Numbered from the stretch's first letter, positions 35,265-44,559 are shown. The stretch is DNA of 64,000 nucleotides from Ensifer sp. BR816 (GCF_000378985.1 NZ_KB905370.1:2673210-2737209), one strand, 5' to 3'. Program-made: numbers and translations. The notes: generated from the letters alone by a model not told the origin.

Positions 35265-36695
35265 ATGCACGATCTGTTCGTCTCACCGCATTTCCAGATT
35301 GTCGCTCTGGGGGTCGTGGGCATCATCGTCTGGCATTTGCAGGGGCGTGGCCGTCCGAACGCGCGCCTCGTGGTCCAGATCGCCTTCTTCTGTGCCATGA
35401 CGGCAATAATGTACGCAAACGGGATTGCTCCGCACAGGTTCGAACCGATGAGCGAGGGCGGCGGCATGCTCGTCGCCGCCAAGACCCTGTGGTGGGTGCA
35501 TCTGGCCTGGGCGGTGATCGGCTTCGTCCGCATCTACATCGTCCTCGATGGCAGACCGCGCGAAGCCCGACTGTTGCAGGACCTCATCATCGCCGTGGTC
35601 TATCTCGGCGTGACGCTGTCGCTTCTGGCCTTCGTGGGTGGCTTTGCGATAGGGACGCTGCTCGCGACCTCCGGTGTCATCGCGATCATCCTCGGGCTGG
35701 CGCTGCAGAGCACCCTGAACGACGTCTTCTCCGGCCTGGCGCTGACGCTGGGGCGCCCGTATGGAATCGGCGACTGGATTGTGCTGACCGACGGCACCGA
35801 GGGGCGGGTCGTCGAAAGCACCTGGCGCTCAACCCATATCCTGACGTCAGCCAACAACATCGTCGTCTTGCCGAACAGCTTTCTGGCCAAGATCGGGCTG
35901 ACGAACATCAGCCGCCCTGATGAGACGCATCGGGTGGTCCTGATGCTTCGGGTGAAACCGACGCGCACTCCGTCCTTTGTCGCCGAGACGATGCGGCAAG
36001 CAATGATCGGGGCAAACACCATCGTGCATGATCCCGCTCCCGTCGTCGCGATCATCGGCGTCGATGCCTTTGCCATAGAGATCGAACTGCAATTCCACGT
36101 GAGGCATCCCGCTGACAGAACTCTTGCCCGAAACGAGATTTTCGATCTCGCCTACCGCCAATGCGGGGCGATGGGCATATCCCTCGCCCCGCCGGCGTCA
36201 TCCGCCCTCTTCGTGGAAAAACTCGAGACCGGATATGCCTCCCGGGGAGAGACGTTGCAGGAATTGTTGTTGTCCAACCTGATATTTGCGGGTCTTAGCC
36301 AGGAAGAACTGCAAGAGTTGGAAGCCTCGGCTAGGCTCCGGCGCTACGCGCCCGGAGACGTTCTGGCCCATGACAACATACCGAGCTTGATCGTCGTCCG
36401 CTCAGGCGCCGCCTCGGCACTTGGCGACGGCAAGGATGTTGAACGACTCGCGCCGGGGGCCATAAGCGCTCAGATGGATACGGCCGACGATAGGATCCAA
36501 TATGAAGCGCTGACCGTGCTCGAAGCGTATGAAGTTGGCGGGCCGGCTCTCCTATCTCTGTTGAAAGACCACCCGGAAATCAAAAACGACCTTTCCGGCC
36601 TAACGAAGACCTCATCGATGACAGGCAATCCGGCCGGTAAAGAGAGACGCAGATCCGCCCTTCTTCGTACGGTTCATGGTTTCTTGGGCCGGTGA
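35265..36695 (+). CDS. MscS-family mechanosensitive channel with C-terminal cNMP-binding-like domain
   Basis: A 476-residue protein. About five hydrophobic segments occupy residues 10-150. The MscS pore and beta domain follow (IILGLALQSTLNDVFSGLAL, then GRPYGIGDWIVL, WRSTHILTSANNIVVLPNS). Residues ~345-455 resemble a cyclic-nucleotide-binding fold (IFAGLSQEELQELEASARLR, YAPGDVLA, IVVRSGAASA), but the phosphate-binding FGE/RAA motif is absent, so nucleotide binding is doubtful. The ATG at 35265 has GGGAGA upstream; a TTG at 35232 is less likely. It follows ohrR by 45 bp and may be co-transcribed with it. Confidence 0.87.
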   Translation: MHDLFVSPHFQIVALGVVGIIVWHLQGRGRPNARLVVQIAFFCAMTAIMYANGIAPHRFEPMSEGGGMLVAAKTLWWVHLAWAVIGFVRIYIVLDGRPREARLLQDLIIAVVYLGVTLSLLAFVGGFAIGTLLATSGVIAIILGLALQSTLNDVFSGLALTLGRPYGIGDWIVLTDGTEGRVVESTWRSTHILTSANNIVVLPNSFLAKIGLTNISRPDETHRVVLMLRVKPTRTPSFVAETMRQAMIGANTIVHDPAPVVAIIGVDAFAIEIELQFHVRHPADRTLARNEIFDLAYRQCGAMGISLAPPASSALFVEKLETGYASRGETLQELLLSNLIFAGLSQEELQELEASARLRRYAPGDVLAHDNIPSLIVVRSGAASALGDGKDVERLAPGAISAQMDTADDRIQYEALTVLEAYEVGGPALLSLLKDHPEIKNDLSGLTKTSSMTGNPAGKERRRSALLRTVHGFLGR

Positions 36696-36814
36696 TGGCG
36701 TCGATGCAACGCGGTGTGTAACCGAGCATCGTGCCCGGACCGATCCAACAGCAGTTCGGTTGCTTAGAGATTTTGCCTAGCTGGAGGACGCCATCGCAAG
36801 CTCACTTGCCTCCA

Positions 36815-36919
36815 TCATCTCGGCAGCTTTGGCGTAACCGCCGCCTCGTAGACGGACGGATCGAGCACGAGCGAAAACTCGCTATGGGCCCGTGTTGCGT
36901 GCAGGTGGCCGCCGATCAT
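36815..36919 (-). other. Short unassigned frame in the mscS-ohr gap
   Basis: The 290-bp gap between the channel gene and ohr contains a 34-codon minus-strand frame (MIGGHLHATRAHSEFS, then LVLDPSVYEAAVTPKLPR) with good protein-like composition but no ribosome site. It may be a gene remnant. Nothing else is visible in the gap. Confidence 0.25.
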
Positions 36920-36985
36920 CGCCTATTCTCCAGATCAGTGGAGGTCGGGTCTGCACGGTAGGCAGGCAGACCCGACCGATCCCGA

Positions 36986-37381
36986 TCAGACCAGGTTGAT
37001 GGAAACGTCGATGTTGCCGCGCGTTGCCTTGGAATAGGGGCAGATATCATGTGCGGCATCGACCAGCTCGCGTGCGAGTTCGCGATCGACGCCCGGCACG
37101 CTGACATTGAGGCGTGCCCTGAGGAAATAGGAACCGTCGTCGACATTCAGGTCGATCTCGGCATCGATCTCGGCATCGGCGGGGAGCTTGATCTTTCTCT
37201 GGGAGGCGGCAACGCCAACGGCAGCGATGAAACAGGCTGACCAGGCGGCACCGAAGAGCTGTTCGGCGGCCGGATGCGGCTGCGGCAGTCGAAGATCGAG
37301 CTGGCCGTCACTGCTGCGGGTGCCGCCGTTGCGACCGCCGGTGTTGTGAGTCTTGCCGGTGAAAAGAAGCTTCTCAGTCAT
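36986..37381 (-). CDS. ohr: Organic hydroperoxide resistance protein (Ohr peroxidase)
   Basis: A 131-residue OsmC/Ohr protein. The catalytic cysteines are Cys50 (AAWSACFIAAV) and Cys114 (HDICPYSKATRGN). Ohr reduces organic and fatty-acid hydroperoxides using a lipoyl-dependent thiol cycle. The ATG at 37381 follows AAGGA and gives the standard N terminus; the frame is open to 37414. Two OhrR-type dyads lie upstream, and OhrR itself is encoded 1.8 kb away. Confidence 0.96.
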   Translation of the reverse strand: MTEKLLFTGKTHNTGGRNGGTRSSDGQLDLRLPQPHPAAEQLFGAAWSACFIAAVGVAASQRKIKLPADAEIDAEIDLNVDDGSYFLRARLNVSVPGVDRELARELVDAAHDICPYSKATRGNIDVSINLV

Positions 37382-37406
37382 GGTGAAATCCTTATCTGTC
37401 CTCGTT

Positions 37407-37437
37407 GATCGCATCCGAATTAAGCGGATGCGATCTA
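37407..37437. promoter_or_regulatory. OhrR operator B, nearest to ohr
   Basis: TTAAGCG-GATG-CGATCTA at 37420-37437 matches operator A apart from a few bases. It overlaps a second, perfect 11-bp inverted repeat, GATCGCATCCG (37407-37417) with CGGATGCGATC (37425-37435), separated by seven bases. It ends 26 bp before the ohr start codon, at the position expected for a core promoter block. Confidence 0.68.
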
Positions 37438-37475
37438 AATAGATGGCGCGATGAATTGTGTCAAGCGGTTTAGAT

Positions 37476-37493
37476 TTAATCGGGTGCGATTAA
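37476..37493. promoter_or_regulatory. OhrR operator C, distal to ohr
   Basis: TTAATCG-GGTG-CGATTAA is a perfect 7-bp dyad with the same 4-bp spacer as the other two sites. Its centre is 56 bp from that of operator B, roughly five helical turns, which would allow two OhrR dimers to sit on the same face of the DNA. Confidence 0.68.
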
Positions 37494-37733
37494 TACCAAG
37501 GTCGAATGCTGTGCCCCGAGGCCACGTTGCAAGGGTGCAGCGGCGGCCCGCAAAGGGCGGACTCGGGCTGCCAAACAATCGGGACCATGATAAATTAGGT
37601 ATGGATAATATGCGGAGCGACCAGGCCCAGGGACAGGAGTCGAGCCCGAGGGAGCAGCTATGCTCCGCCCGCGAGGCGATCGGGATTTGTGCTCTTTTCC
37701 TTGGATCAGGGCAGCGGGTTCGGAGGAGCGTCG

Positions 37734-38090
37734 ATGACTTCCGCATCGCTTGTCATGTCCGTGATCACCATTGCCGGACTTTCGATGCTTCTTGCCGTGC
37801 GAAGCAACGCCCACCAGGCAGGCAGCGGCTGGACTTACCCGCCCGCGTGCTGCAAGGACAAGGACGTCGGCGGCGACTGTGCGGCCATCCCCGCCGCTGA
37901 TGTCAGGAAAGGGGCTCGCGGATTCTCCGTTACCCTTCGCCCCGGGGATCATCCGCTCGCCACCAGAAGTCACCGGTTCTTCATTCCCTACGGAGACGAG
38001 ATCCCGTCCGGAGACGGCGAGTATCACATCTGCCTTCACCCGACCGAGGATAACGTCAACTGCTTCTTCGCGCCTCCAGAGGATGTCTGA
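37734..38090 (+). CDS. Small secreted cysteine-containing protein of unknown function
   Basis: A 118-residue protein. A signal peptide runs to about residue 27 (MSVITIAGLSMLLAVRSNAH). The mature part has the motif WTYPPACCKDKDVGGDC and four or five cysteines that could form disulfides. The ATG at 37734 has GGAGG eight bases upstream; the open frame reaches back to 37689 without a ribosome site. Similar WxYPxxCC proteins occur in rhizobia as unnamed proteins, to my recollection. It is transcribed away from ohr. Confidence 0.75.
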   Translation: MTSASLVMSVITIAGLSMLLAVRSNAHQAGSGWTYPPACCKDKDVGGDCAAIPAADVRKGARGFSVTLRPGDHPLATRSHRFFIPYGDEIPSGDGEYHICLHPTEDNVNCFFAPPEDV

Positions 38091-38219
38091 GGGAGGCCAT
38101 ATCGATTATACCGTAGGAGGCGCTTGATCTCGGGTGCCGGTGTGGTTGAAATTAAAACAGTGTTCAACTTTTGGAGATATTCGTGCGAGCATAGTTGACT
38201 TCCGTATGAGTTGATATTG

Positions 38220-38570
38220 ATGAGCGAATTTCAGAACAAAGCCGTTGGGCTGATGGCCGCCTGTGGGGAAAGTTCGGTGAGCGATCTCGTCGAGCGCCAG
38301 AGGAAACTCCTACTTTCGGCGCTGGAGCTCTACCGTGCTGTCGGTGGATCGTTTGAGCAGCTTGAGGCCGTCATGATGCGCGATGACACGGAAGCTCCCC
38401 GACGCGTTGACCTGGTCATAGGCGAATTGATGAGCGAACTGGCGGCCATTGGTCACATCTACGACCTGGACATCATGCAATGTGCCCACAACATGCTCGA
38501 CACGCGTCTCCGCGAAAAAGCGGCGTTGGCTGCGATTTCGCCGGCTGACGGCTGCCGAGTTCAGCGCTGA
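38220..38570 (+). CDS. Small helical protein of unknown function
   Basis: A 116-residue, mostly helical cytoplasmic protein (SDLVERQRKLLLSALELYRA, HIYDLDIMQCAHNMLDTRLR). There is no signal peptide and no family I recognise. The ATG at 38220 is preferred over upstream TTG codons. The context, between a secreted unknown and c-di-GMP genes, gives no clear role. Confidence 0.55.
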   Translation: MSEFQNKAVGLMAACGESSVSDLVERQRKLLLSALELYRAVGGSFEQLEAVMMRDDTEAPRRVDLVIGELMSELAAIGHIYDLDIMQCAHNMLDTRLREKAALAAISPADGCRVQR

Positions 38571-38920
38571 ACACGCGCGAGCGTGCCAGTCGACATCCGG
38601 AATGCAGCGCCCGCCTTCCAGACGGCTGCGAGCAATACGAACTTGCGTGAGGAAGTTCGAGGGCATCCAACCTTCAACGCCTGGTACCGTAGGTGCTCAA
38701 GTTCGATACTGCCACTCGACTTCACCAATTCTTAATCGGCCAAGTTTTACTCTGAGTTGTCTGATCGGCGCATCTAGCGCCAATACAACCGCATGAACGC
38801 GGGTCGGACTCGACAATTCCTGCCGCCGCAAATTTCTATGCGAGGTCCTGACCTCACGCCTACCTGTTCGACGTCGCCGCAGGCGCTTGCTGCCTGTGAC
38901 GCTTGTTTTAAAGGCGCTGC
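38571..38920. other. Gap without a supported gene
   Basis: About 350 bp upstream of the degenerate GGDEF gene. Only shadow frames are present. AT-rich patches near 38720-38760 could hold its promoter. No repeat or structured element was recognised. Confidence 0.5.
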
Positions 38921-40003
38921 ATGATGGCAATTGTGAATTCATCTTCCAAACAGCTTGCGCTGCAAAATCGCAAGGAACTTTTCTACAGCGTATTTGCTAC
39001 ACTGAACCGGCTGGAAATCGACGCTTCCCCGGTAAACTACGAGCTGATGTATGAGATCGTCAGCGGCAACAATCCGGAACTGCGCGAAAAATTCGCGCGG
39101 CTGGGCAAGCCGATCTCCGAGGAGGAACTCGAGGCCCTGGCGCGCGCCTATCTGCCCCATCACTTCGGGAAGTCGATCCACGACCAATCCGCAAATCGCC
39201 TGCAGAGCGAATTGACGACGCTCAAGGAGTCTCTGTTATCGGGTCAGAATTCGCTGTCCAACTACACCACGATGCTTGGCCAGGCGACGGGCAAGATTTC
39301 CTCGGTCGATCCGCGCGACACGAACACGATCCAGTCGGAGCTTCAGGCGATCCGTCAGATGACAGAAGTGCAGCGCTCGGCGAATACGCAGATCCTCGAG
39401 CGTGTATCGAACCAGATATCGGCCGTTGCGGCGATTACCAGCGATGTCGACGAGTTCGAGCGGACAAAGTTCACGCACCTTCTCACCAATCTCGCCAACC
39501 GGCGTGGTTTCAACAAGAAACTGGCGGAGCTCTATGGTGGCGAACACTATCCGGACGGGGTCTCGCTCCTGCTTTGCAATCTTCTTGTGCTCGAGCCCTT
39601 TGACGCCAAGGAACTCATCAAGGTAAAGGAAGCCGTTCTCGAACGCCTCGGTTTCGCCGTGGCCCGCACCGTCCAGGCTACCGACTTTGCCGCCTGGCTC
39701 GAGCGGCCGCAGATCGGCATCCTTGTCTGGACAACCGCAGAGGCGGAGATCCAGAAAATGGCGGATCACCTTCGAAAGAGCTGCCTTGCGGCATTCGACA
39801 GCCGCCAGGCGAGGATGCCTGCCGTCATCGCCCGGTTTGGCTGCAGCACCACCTATGACGCCAACACGGCTTCAGAACTGGTCGGGCATGCGGAAAAGGC
39901 GCTGCAGAGCGCCACGGACAGCACGAGCGAAAAGGTCGTGTTCTTTGCTGCCGGGGGTGCTCGCAAAGATTGGATGCTCTACCGGGGCTCAGCGACCAAA
40001 TAG
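38921..40003 (+). CDS. Degenerate GGDEF-domain protein
   Basis: A 360-residue soluble protein. Residues ~1-165 are helical with a coiled-coil region (QSELTTLKESLLSGQNSLSN, MTEVQRSANTQILERVSNQI). Residues ~180-345 follow a diguanylate-cyclase fold, beginning with FTHLLTNLANRRGF in place of the usual DxLTGLxNRRxF. At the active-site hairpin the expected GGDEF is replaced by RPQIGILVWTT, so it should not make c-di-GMP. It may bind nucleotide or act as a scaffold. It precedes an intact GGDEF-EAL gene by about 90 bp. The start is one of two tandem ATGs with AAAGG upstream. Confidence 0.8.
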   Translation: MMAIVNSSSKQLALQNRKELFYSVFATLNRLEIDASPVNYELMYEIVSGNNPELREKFARLGKPISEEELEALARAYLPHHFGKSIHDQSANRLQSELTTLKESLLSGQNSLSNYTTMLGQATGKISSVDPRDTNTIQSELQAIRQMTEVQRSANTQILERVSNQISAVAAITSDVDEFERTKFTHLLTNLANRRGFNKKLAELYGGEHYPDGVSLLLCNLLVLEPFDAKELIKVKEAVLERLGFAVARTVQATDFAAWLERPQIGILVWTTAEAEIQKMADHLRKSCLAAFDSRQARMPAVIARFGCSTTYDANTASELVGHAEKALQSATDSTSEKVVFFAAGGARKDWMLYRGSATK

Positions 40004-40089
40004 GATGGCGATTGGGATTTCGACGTTACAGTTAAAGCATTCTAAAATTGCAATTCAGTGTTAGCGAATAGGTGAGTAGGGGCGAACCT

Positions 40090-42039
40090 GTGTGCGAAAG
40101 CAATTTAATTCAGGACGCGGGTTTATCCAGATCTGTTGAGTATAAAGAGGCGTTGCTTAGGGCCAGATGCAAAGTAATAGCAAGGCAGGTTCCACTGATG
40201 CATGTCATATGCATCGTGAACATGTGGGCGCTCTCTTTTACAGCGTTTGATCATGTGCCGTTGACCCTGGGTCTATACTGCCCGTTGATTCTGACAATGC
40301 TCTGTGGAAGCCAGGCGATATCGTGGCTGAAGCTTGGCGCTGGCACTCCAGAGGATGGGGTCGCAGAGATTGCGTTGGTTCGCGCGGGCCGGTTTTCGGG
40401 CTTTATCACCCTTGCACTCTCCGCTTGGGCCCTGGCCCTTTTCCCATTTGGGGACGGGTACGCTCAGTCGCATATCATCTTCTTCATGGCGATAACGATC
40501 ATTGGCAGTGTTTCCTGCCTCACGCATCTGCTGCCGGCGGCCATTGTCGTCGGCCTCGCGACCAATGCTGTCTTCTTCGCTTTTCTGGTGCCGACTGGAA
40601 ACATCGTTTTCCTGACAATGGCGCTGAATGTCGTTCTGGTATCCGGGGCCTTTCTTCTTATTCTCGTGGGCAACTACAGGGAGTTTACGTCGCAGGTCGA
40701 AGCTCAGCTGAGAACGGAGGCGCTCGGTCGAGAGAACCAACGCTTGGCGAATATCGACAGCCTTACGCATCTGCCGAACCGACGAAGCTTTTTTGCGCGA
40801 CTGACGGCAGAATGTGCCTCGGCTTCGTCGAGGCAATCGCGATTGGCAGTCGCCATGCTCGATCTCGACGGGTTCAAGGCCGTCAACGATCTCTATGGTC
40901 ATGCCACGGGAGACAGCCTGCTGGTCGAGGTCGGGCGCCGGCTGGAGCGCGCCTGTCCAGGCGACGCCTTCCTTGCCAGACTGGGCGGCGACGAATACGC
41001 CATCATCGTCGCGAATGCTGAAGAGGCCGGGTTGCTCAACCTCGGCGAACGGATCTGCGAGGAAATCGCGGCGCCGTATGTGCTGGACGGCATCAGCGTC
41101 CTGATTTCCGCATCTGTCGGCTTCGCCGTCTATCCGGATCACGCGGCCGCGCCCGATCTGGTTTTCGAATACGCCGACTACGCGCTCTACGAGGCGAAGC
41201 GAAACAGGACCGGGCGGCCCGTTCTGTTTTGCAGGGAGCATAGCTTTGCGATCCTGAGAAACGCAAGCATCGAACAGGCTTTGCGCGACGCGGACCTGCG
41301 TTCGGAGATCGCGGTTGCGTTCCAGCCGATCATCGACCTGGAGACGGGGCGCGTCGCTGCCTTCGAAGCGTTGTCGCGGTGGGAAAGTCGCGAACTCGGT
41401 GAAGTTTCGCCCGCACAGTTCATTCCCATTGCGGAGAAGGCTGGTCTGGTCAGTGAACTGACGCGGCATCTTCTGGAGCAATCGCTTTGCGCGGCGCAAC
41501 AGTGGCCGGAGCCCCTGCGGCTGTCGTTCAACCTCTCACCGAAGGACCTATGTTCGGCCGGCGGTGCGCTCCGGCTTGCCAGCATCGTCCTGAAAAGTGG
41601 TTTCGACCCGAGGCGAGTCGATTTCGAGATCACCGAGACCGCGATGATGCACGACTTCCCGCACGCCAGGCAGGCGGTTGAGGCCCTCAAGGCGCTCGGA
41701 TGCGGTATATCACTGGACGATTTTGGCACCGGATATTCGAGCCTCACCCAGCTTCAAACGCTGCCGATTACAAAACTCAAGATAGACCGTTGCTTCGTCG
41801 CCGACCTGCAGGAACGGACGACGGGTTACAAGATCGTCAAGTCGATGCTCTCGCTGGCAAGAGAGATGGGAATCGATTGCATTGTCGAAGGTGTGGAAAC
41901 GGAAGATGAGTTGCGGACGCTTCGCCAGTTGGGATGCCGGCTGGTGCAGGGGTTCCACATGTCGAAGCCGCTCGATCAGGACGCCGCACGGCGGTATGTG
42001 GAAACGGTTTTGATCGAGCCAGGCAGGCTCTCGGCCTGA
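40090..42039 (+). CDS. Membrane GGDEF-EAL protein (diguanylate cyclase/phosphodiesterase)
   Basis: About 649 residues. The N-terminal ~200 residues hold five or six membrane segments of a MASE-like sensor. The GGDEF domain has RLGGDEYAII, an accepted active form, but no RxxD inhibitory site at the usual spacing. The EAL domain keeps FEALSRW, LDDFGTGYSSL and VEGVETEDEL, so phosphodiesterase activity is plausible. A GTG at 40090 with AGGGG upstream is chosen; a GTG at 40072 is also in frame but lacks a ribosome site. Unlike the partial EAL gene at the left edge, all metal ligands visible here are intact. Confidence 0.88.
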   Translation: MCESNLIQDAGLSRSVEYKEALLRARCKVIARQVPLMHVICIVNMWALSFTAFDHVPLTLGLYCPLILTMLCGSQAISWLKLGAGTPEDGVAEIALVRAGRFSGFITLALSAWALALFPFGDGYAQSHIIFFMAITIIGSVSCLTHLLPAAIVVGLATNAVFFAFLVPTGNIVFLTMALNVVLVSGAFLLILVGNYREFTSQVEAQLRTEALGRENQRLANIDSLTHLPNRRSFFARLTAECASASSRQSRLAVAMLDLDGFKAVNDLYGHATGDSLLVEVGRRLERACPGDAFLARLGGDEYAIIVANAEEAGLLNLGERICEEIAAPYVLDGISVLISASVGFAVYPDHAAAPDLVFEYADYALYEAKRNRTGRPVLFCREHSFAILRNASIEQALRDADLRSEIAVAFQPIIDLETGRVAAFEALSRWESRELGEVSPAQFIPIAEKAGLVSELTRHLLEQSLCAAQQWPEPLRLSFNLSPKDLCSAGGALRLASIVLKSGFDPRRVDFEITETAMMHDFPHARQAVEALKALGCGISLDDFGTGYSSLTQLQTLPITKLKIDRCFVADLQERTTGYKIVKSMLSLAREMGIDCIVEGVETEDELRTLRQLGCRLVQGFHMSKPLDQDAARRYVETVLIEPGRLSA

Positions 42040-42284
42040 GGGCGTCGCCTGACCGGTCCGTCGGATGGTCGAAGCGCGCGGCGAATAGGTAGTCCAGGGA
42101 TGCAGATTGCTATATTTCGGCAATTTTCAATGATGCCGTGAATATAGGAATCAAATTAGTCAAATTGAAATTTTCAGATACAGATTTAATATTATCGCAA
42201 TACCGAGAAAACCGGCAAATATTATGGGTTGATTTACTTTTTTCGGCTACCTCTAAATAACGAAAATAACTCCGCGAGGAAGCT

Positions 42285-42593
42285 ATGCCTTACAAGGACA
42301 GTGTTCAGCGTGTTTCTGCGAGAACGCAGACCCAGATAACCGGAAACGTCAGTTGCAAGACCGGATCGAGCAACGGGGTCGTCAAGGATCTTTCCGAGGA
42401 GGGTATCTGCTTTCAGCTCTTTTTCGACATCGGCGCCCGGACCGGCCAGGAGGTCACGATCCGCAGCGCGGAGCTCGGGCTTCTCACCGGCATTGTTCGG
42501 TGGAACCGAGGGGATCGTATCGGAATCAAACTCAAGCTTTCATCCAACACGGCCGCCCAGATCGCCTCATACTATAAGTTCTTCAAAAGCTGA
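42285..42593 (+). CDS. PilZ-domain c-di-GMP receptor
   Basis: A 102-residue single-domain PilZ protein. It has arginines in the N-terminal loop (QRVSARTQTQ), where the RxxxR phosphate clamp normally lies, and VKDLSEEGICF in place of the D/NxSxxG motif. The upstream 245 bp are notably AT-rich and probably carry the promoter. It follows the GGDEF-EAL gene, making a synthesis/degradation/receptor group. Confidence 0.84.
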   Translation: MPYKDSVQRVSARTQTQITGNVSCKTGSSNGVVKDLSEEGICFQLFFDIGARTGQEVTIRSAELGLLTGIVRWNRGDRIGIKLKLSSNTAAQIASYYKFFKS

Positions 42594-42727
42594 CCGGGTG
42601 TAGGTCGGCTTCTCGCCTGGCCGGTCGATGTCGCGTAGATCCTCTCGCGCTGCCCAGTTGGCGGGCAGCCGAAGTTTGCTTTTGCGGCAACAGGCGTCGC
42701 ACTTGCACAGGTGCAGGCGTGAAAGGA

Positions 42728-43402
42728 TCACAGGCGAAGCGCCGCCGTGTATGTCTTGGCGGTGTCGGTCACATGGATCCGCATCAGCCGGTCGAATTCT
42801 TCGAAGGCGCCCTTCTCGAAAAGCTCGACGAAGGCGCGGTGTTCCTTGAAGGAGCGGGGCGTCTGCACGTCGATCGGGGCGCTGTAGTTCGTCCTGAGGG
42901 CGGCAACGCGCCCGGCCACCAGCCGATAGGATTCCTGAACGTAGCGGTTGCCGCAGTGGTTGACGAAGGTCTCATGGAAGGCGGTATCGGCGCGGCCATA
43001 GGCGACCTTGTCCTTGGCCGCCACGGCTTTCTCCATGTCGCCGATCACCGTTTCGAGCGCCGCGAGCGTGCCCGACCGATCGTTCCGGTAAGCCAGTCTT
43101 GCGGCTTGGGGCTCCAGAATCGTCCGGAACTCGCAGAGCATCGCGATGTCGTCGGCATCCGGGCTGAACACGAAGCTGCCGACCTGCGGGCGGATCACCA
43201 CCAAACCCTGCAACTGCAGCTGATTCAGGGCTTCGCGAACCGGCGTCCGGCTGATGCCGAAGGATTGCGCCAGCATCTCCTCGGCGATGACGGCCCCCGG
43301 CGGGAACTCGCCCTCGATGATTGCCTGTCTGAGACGCGATGCCACCTTCTGGGCCAGAGATTGTGACGGCTCGAGCTTCAATGATGGCATGGCAGGATCC
43401 AT
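42728..43402 (-). CDS. GntR-family (FadR subfamily) regulator of the TRAP cluster
   Basis: A 224-residue protein. The winged helix spans about residues 10-75 (EEMLAQSFGISRTPVREALN, with the wing PQVGSFVFSP). The FCD ligand domain follows (DTAFHETFVNHCGN, FKEHRAFVELFEKGAFEEFD). Its metal-binding His/Asp positions look intact. The open frame runs back to 43543, but the ATG at 43402 gives the usual length. It is downstream of the TRAP genes on the same strand and probably binds the palindrome at 47828-47844. Confidence 0.88.
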   Translation of the reverse strand: MDPAMPSLKLEPSQSLAQKVASRLRQAIIEGEFPPGAVIAEEMLAQSFGISRTPVREALNQLQLQGLVVIRPQVGSFVFSPDADDIAMLCEFRTILEPQAARLAYRNDRSGTLAALETVIGDMEKAVAAKDKVAYGRADTAFHETFVNHCGNRYVQESYRLVAGRVAALRTNYSAPIDVQTPRSFKEHRAFVELFEKGAFEEFDRLMRIHVTDTAKTYTAALRL

Positions 43403-43539
43403 TTGCAGGCGCTTGCCGCCGTTCGAGAAAAACTCGCCTCCATTTAGGCCGGGTTTTGTGGGCAGCATGCCAGAGATATATACACGGCGCCGGACGGCGA
43501 CAAGAAGGCCGGCGCCGTGTGGATTGCCCCGAAGAAGGG

Positions 43540-44559
43540 TCAATCTGCGCGGATGCGCTTGAGCTCACCGAAGACGAGGTCGAGCGTCTCGGGTCCGATC
43601 GATGCCGCGTGGCGTTCGGAGATCACCTTGAGCTTGTCGCGTAGCCGCTCCATCTCCTCGGGGGTGATCTCGTTCACCTCCATTCCTTGCTCCTTGAGGT
43701 TGGCGAGACTCACCTCGGACTTCTCCCGGTTGACCTTGCGCTGTTCCTTCTGGCCCACGAGGGCGCATTCCTTGAGGACGGTCTGCTCCTCCGGCGAAAG
43801 CCCGTCCCATACCTTCTTGGAAAACAGCACGAGCGTCGGGCTATAGGCGTGCTTGGTGAGCGTCAGGTACTTCTGAACCTCGTAGAATTTCATGTTCTCG
43901 ATGTTGTTGAAGGGATTCTCCTGACCGTCGACCGTGCCGGTCTCGAGTGCCGAATAGATCTCCGAAAAGGCGAGCGGCACGGCGTTGGTGCCGAGTTCCT
44001 TGAAGGTGTCGATGAAGATGTTGTTCTGCATCACGCGCATCTTCACGCCCTGGAAGTCCTCGACCTTGGTGATCGGATGGCGCGAATTTGTGGTGTGGCG
44101 GAAGCCGTTCTCCCACCAGGCGAGGTTGACCGCGCCGACTGCTGGCAGCTTGTCCGAGAACCATTCGCCGACCTTGCCGTCGAGCACCTGGTCGGCTTCC
44201 TTTTCGTCGTTGAACAGGAAGGGCAGGTCGAAGACGCCGAAGGACGGAACGATTGACGTCAGCGGCGCCGTCGATGTCAGCACCATCTCGAGCGAGCCGG
44301 TGCGAACGCTCTGGGTCGCGGTCAGGTCATTTCCGAGAGCACCGTCCCAATAGGGCTGGATCGTCATCTTGTCGCCGGTTTTCTCGAGCGTGCAAGCTCC
44401 CATGGCGGCAAGGCCGTTGCCCATGGGATGTTCCTTGCTGACGCCGTTCGAGACGCGGATCGTCCGCTCTTCGAACTCGGCATGGGCCGATCCGGCAGCA
44501 AAGACGGCGGTCACGGCGATGGCCGCCGCAAATCCGGTTCGTGTGATGAGCATGCGCAT
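43540..44559 (-). CDS. TRAP transporter substrate-binding protein (DctP family)
   Basis: A 339-residue periplasmic binding protein. The signal peptide ends near residue 27 (AGSAHA-EFEE). The MRVMQNNIFIDTFKELGTNA and PLAFSEIYSALETGTVDGQENPF segments, with the carboxylate-binding arginine (MRV), are classic DctP features. The ligand is a carboxylate. It is third in the order dehydrogenase-DctQ-DctM-DctP. Confidence 0.93.
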   Translation of the reverse strand: MRMLITRTGFAAAIAVTAVFAAGSAHAEFEERTIRVSNGVSKEHPMGNGLAAMGACTLEKTGDKMTIQPYWDGALGNDLTATQSVRTGSLEMVLTSTAPLTSIVPSFGVFDLPFLFNDEKEADQVLDGKVGEWFSDKLPAVGAVNLAWWENGFRHTTNSRHPITKVEDFQGVKMRVMQNNIFIDTFKELGTNAVPLAFSEIYSALETGTVDGQENPFNNIENMKFYEVQKYLTLTKHAYSPTLVLFSKKVWDGLSPEEQTVLKECALVGQKEQRKVNREKSEVSLANLKEQGMEVNEITPEEMERLRDKLKVISERHAASIGPETLDLVFGELKRIRAD

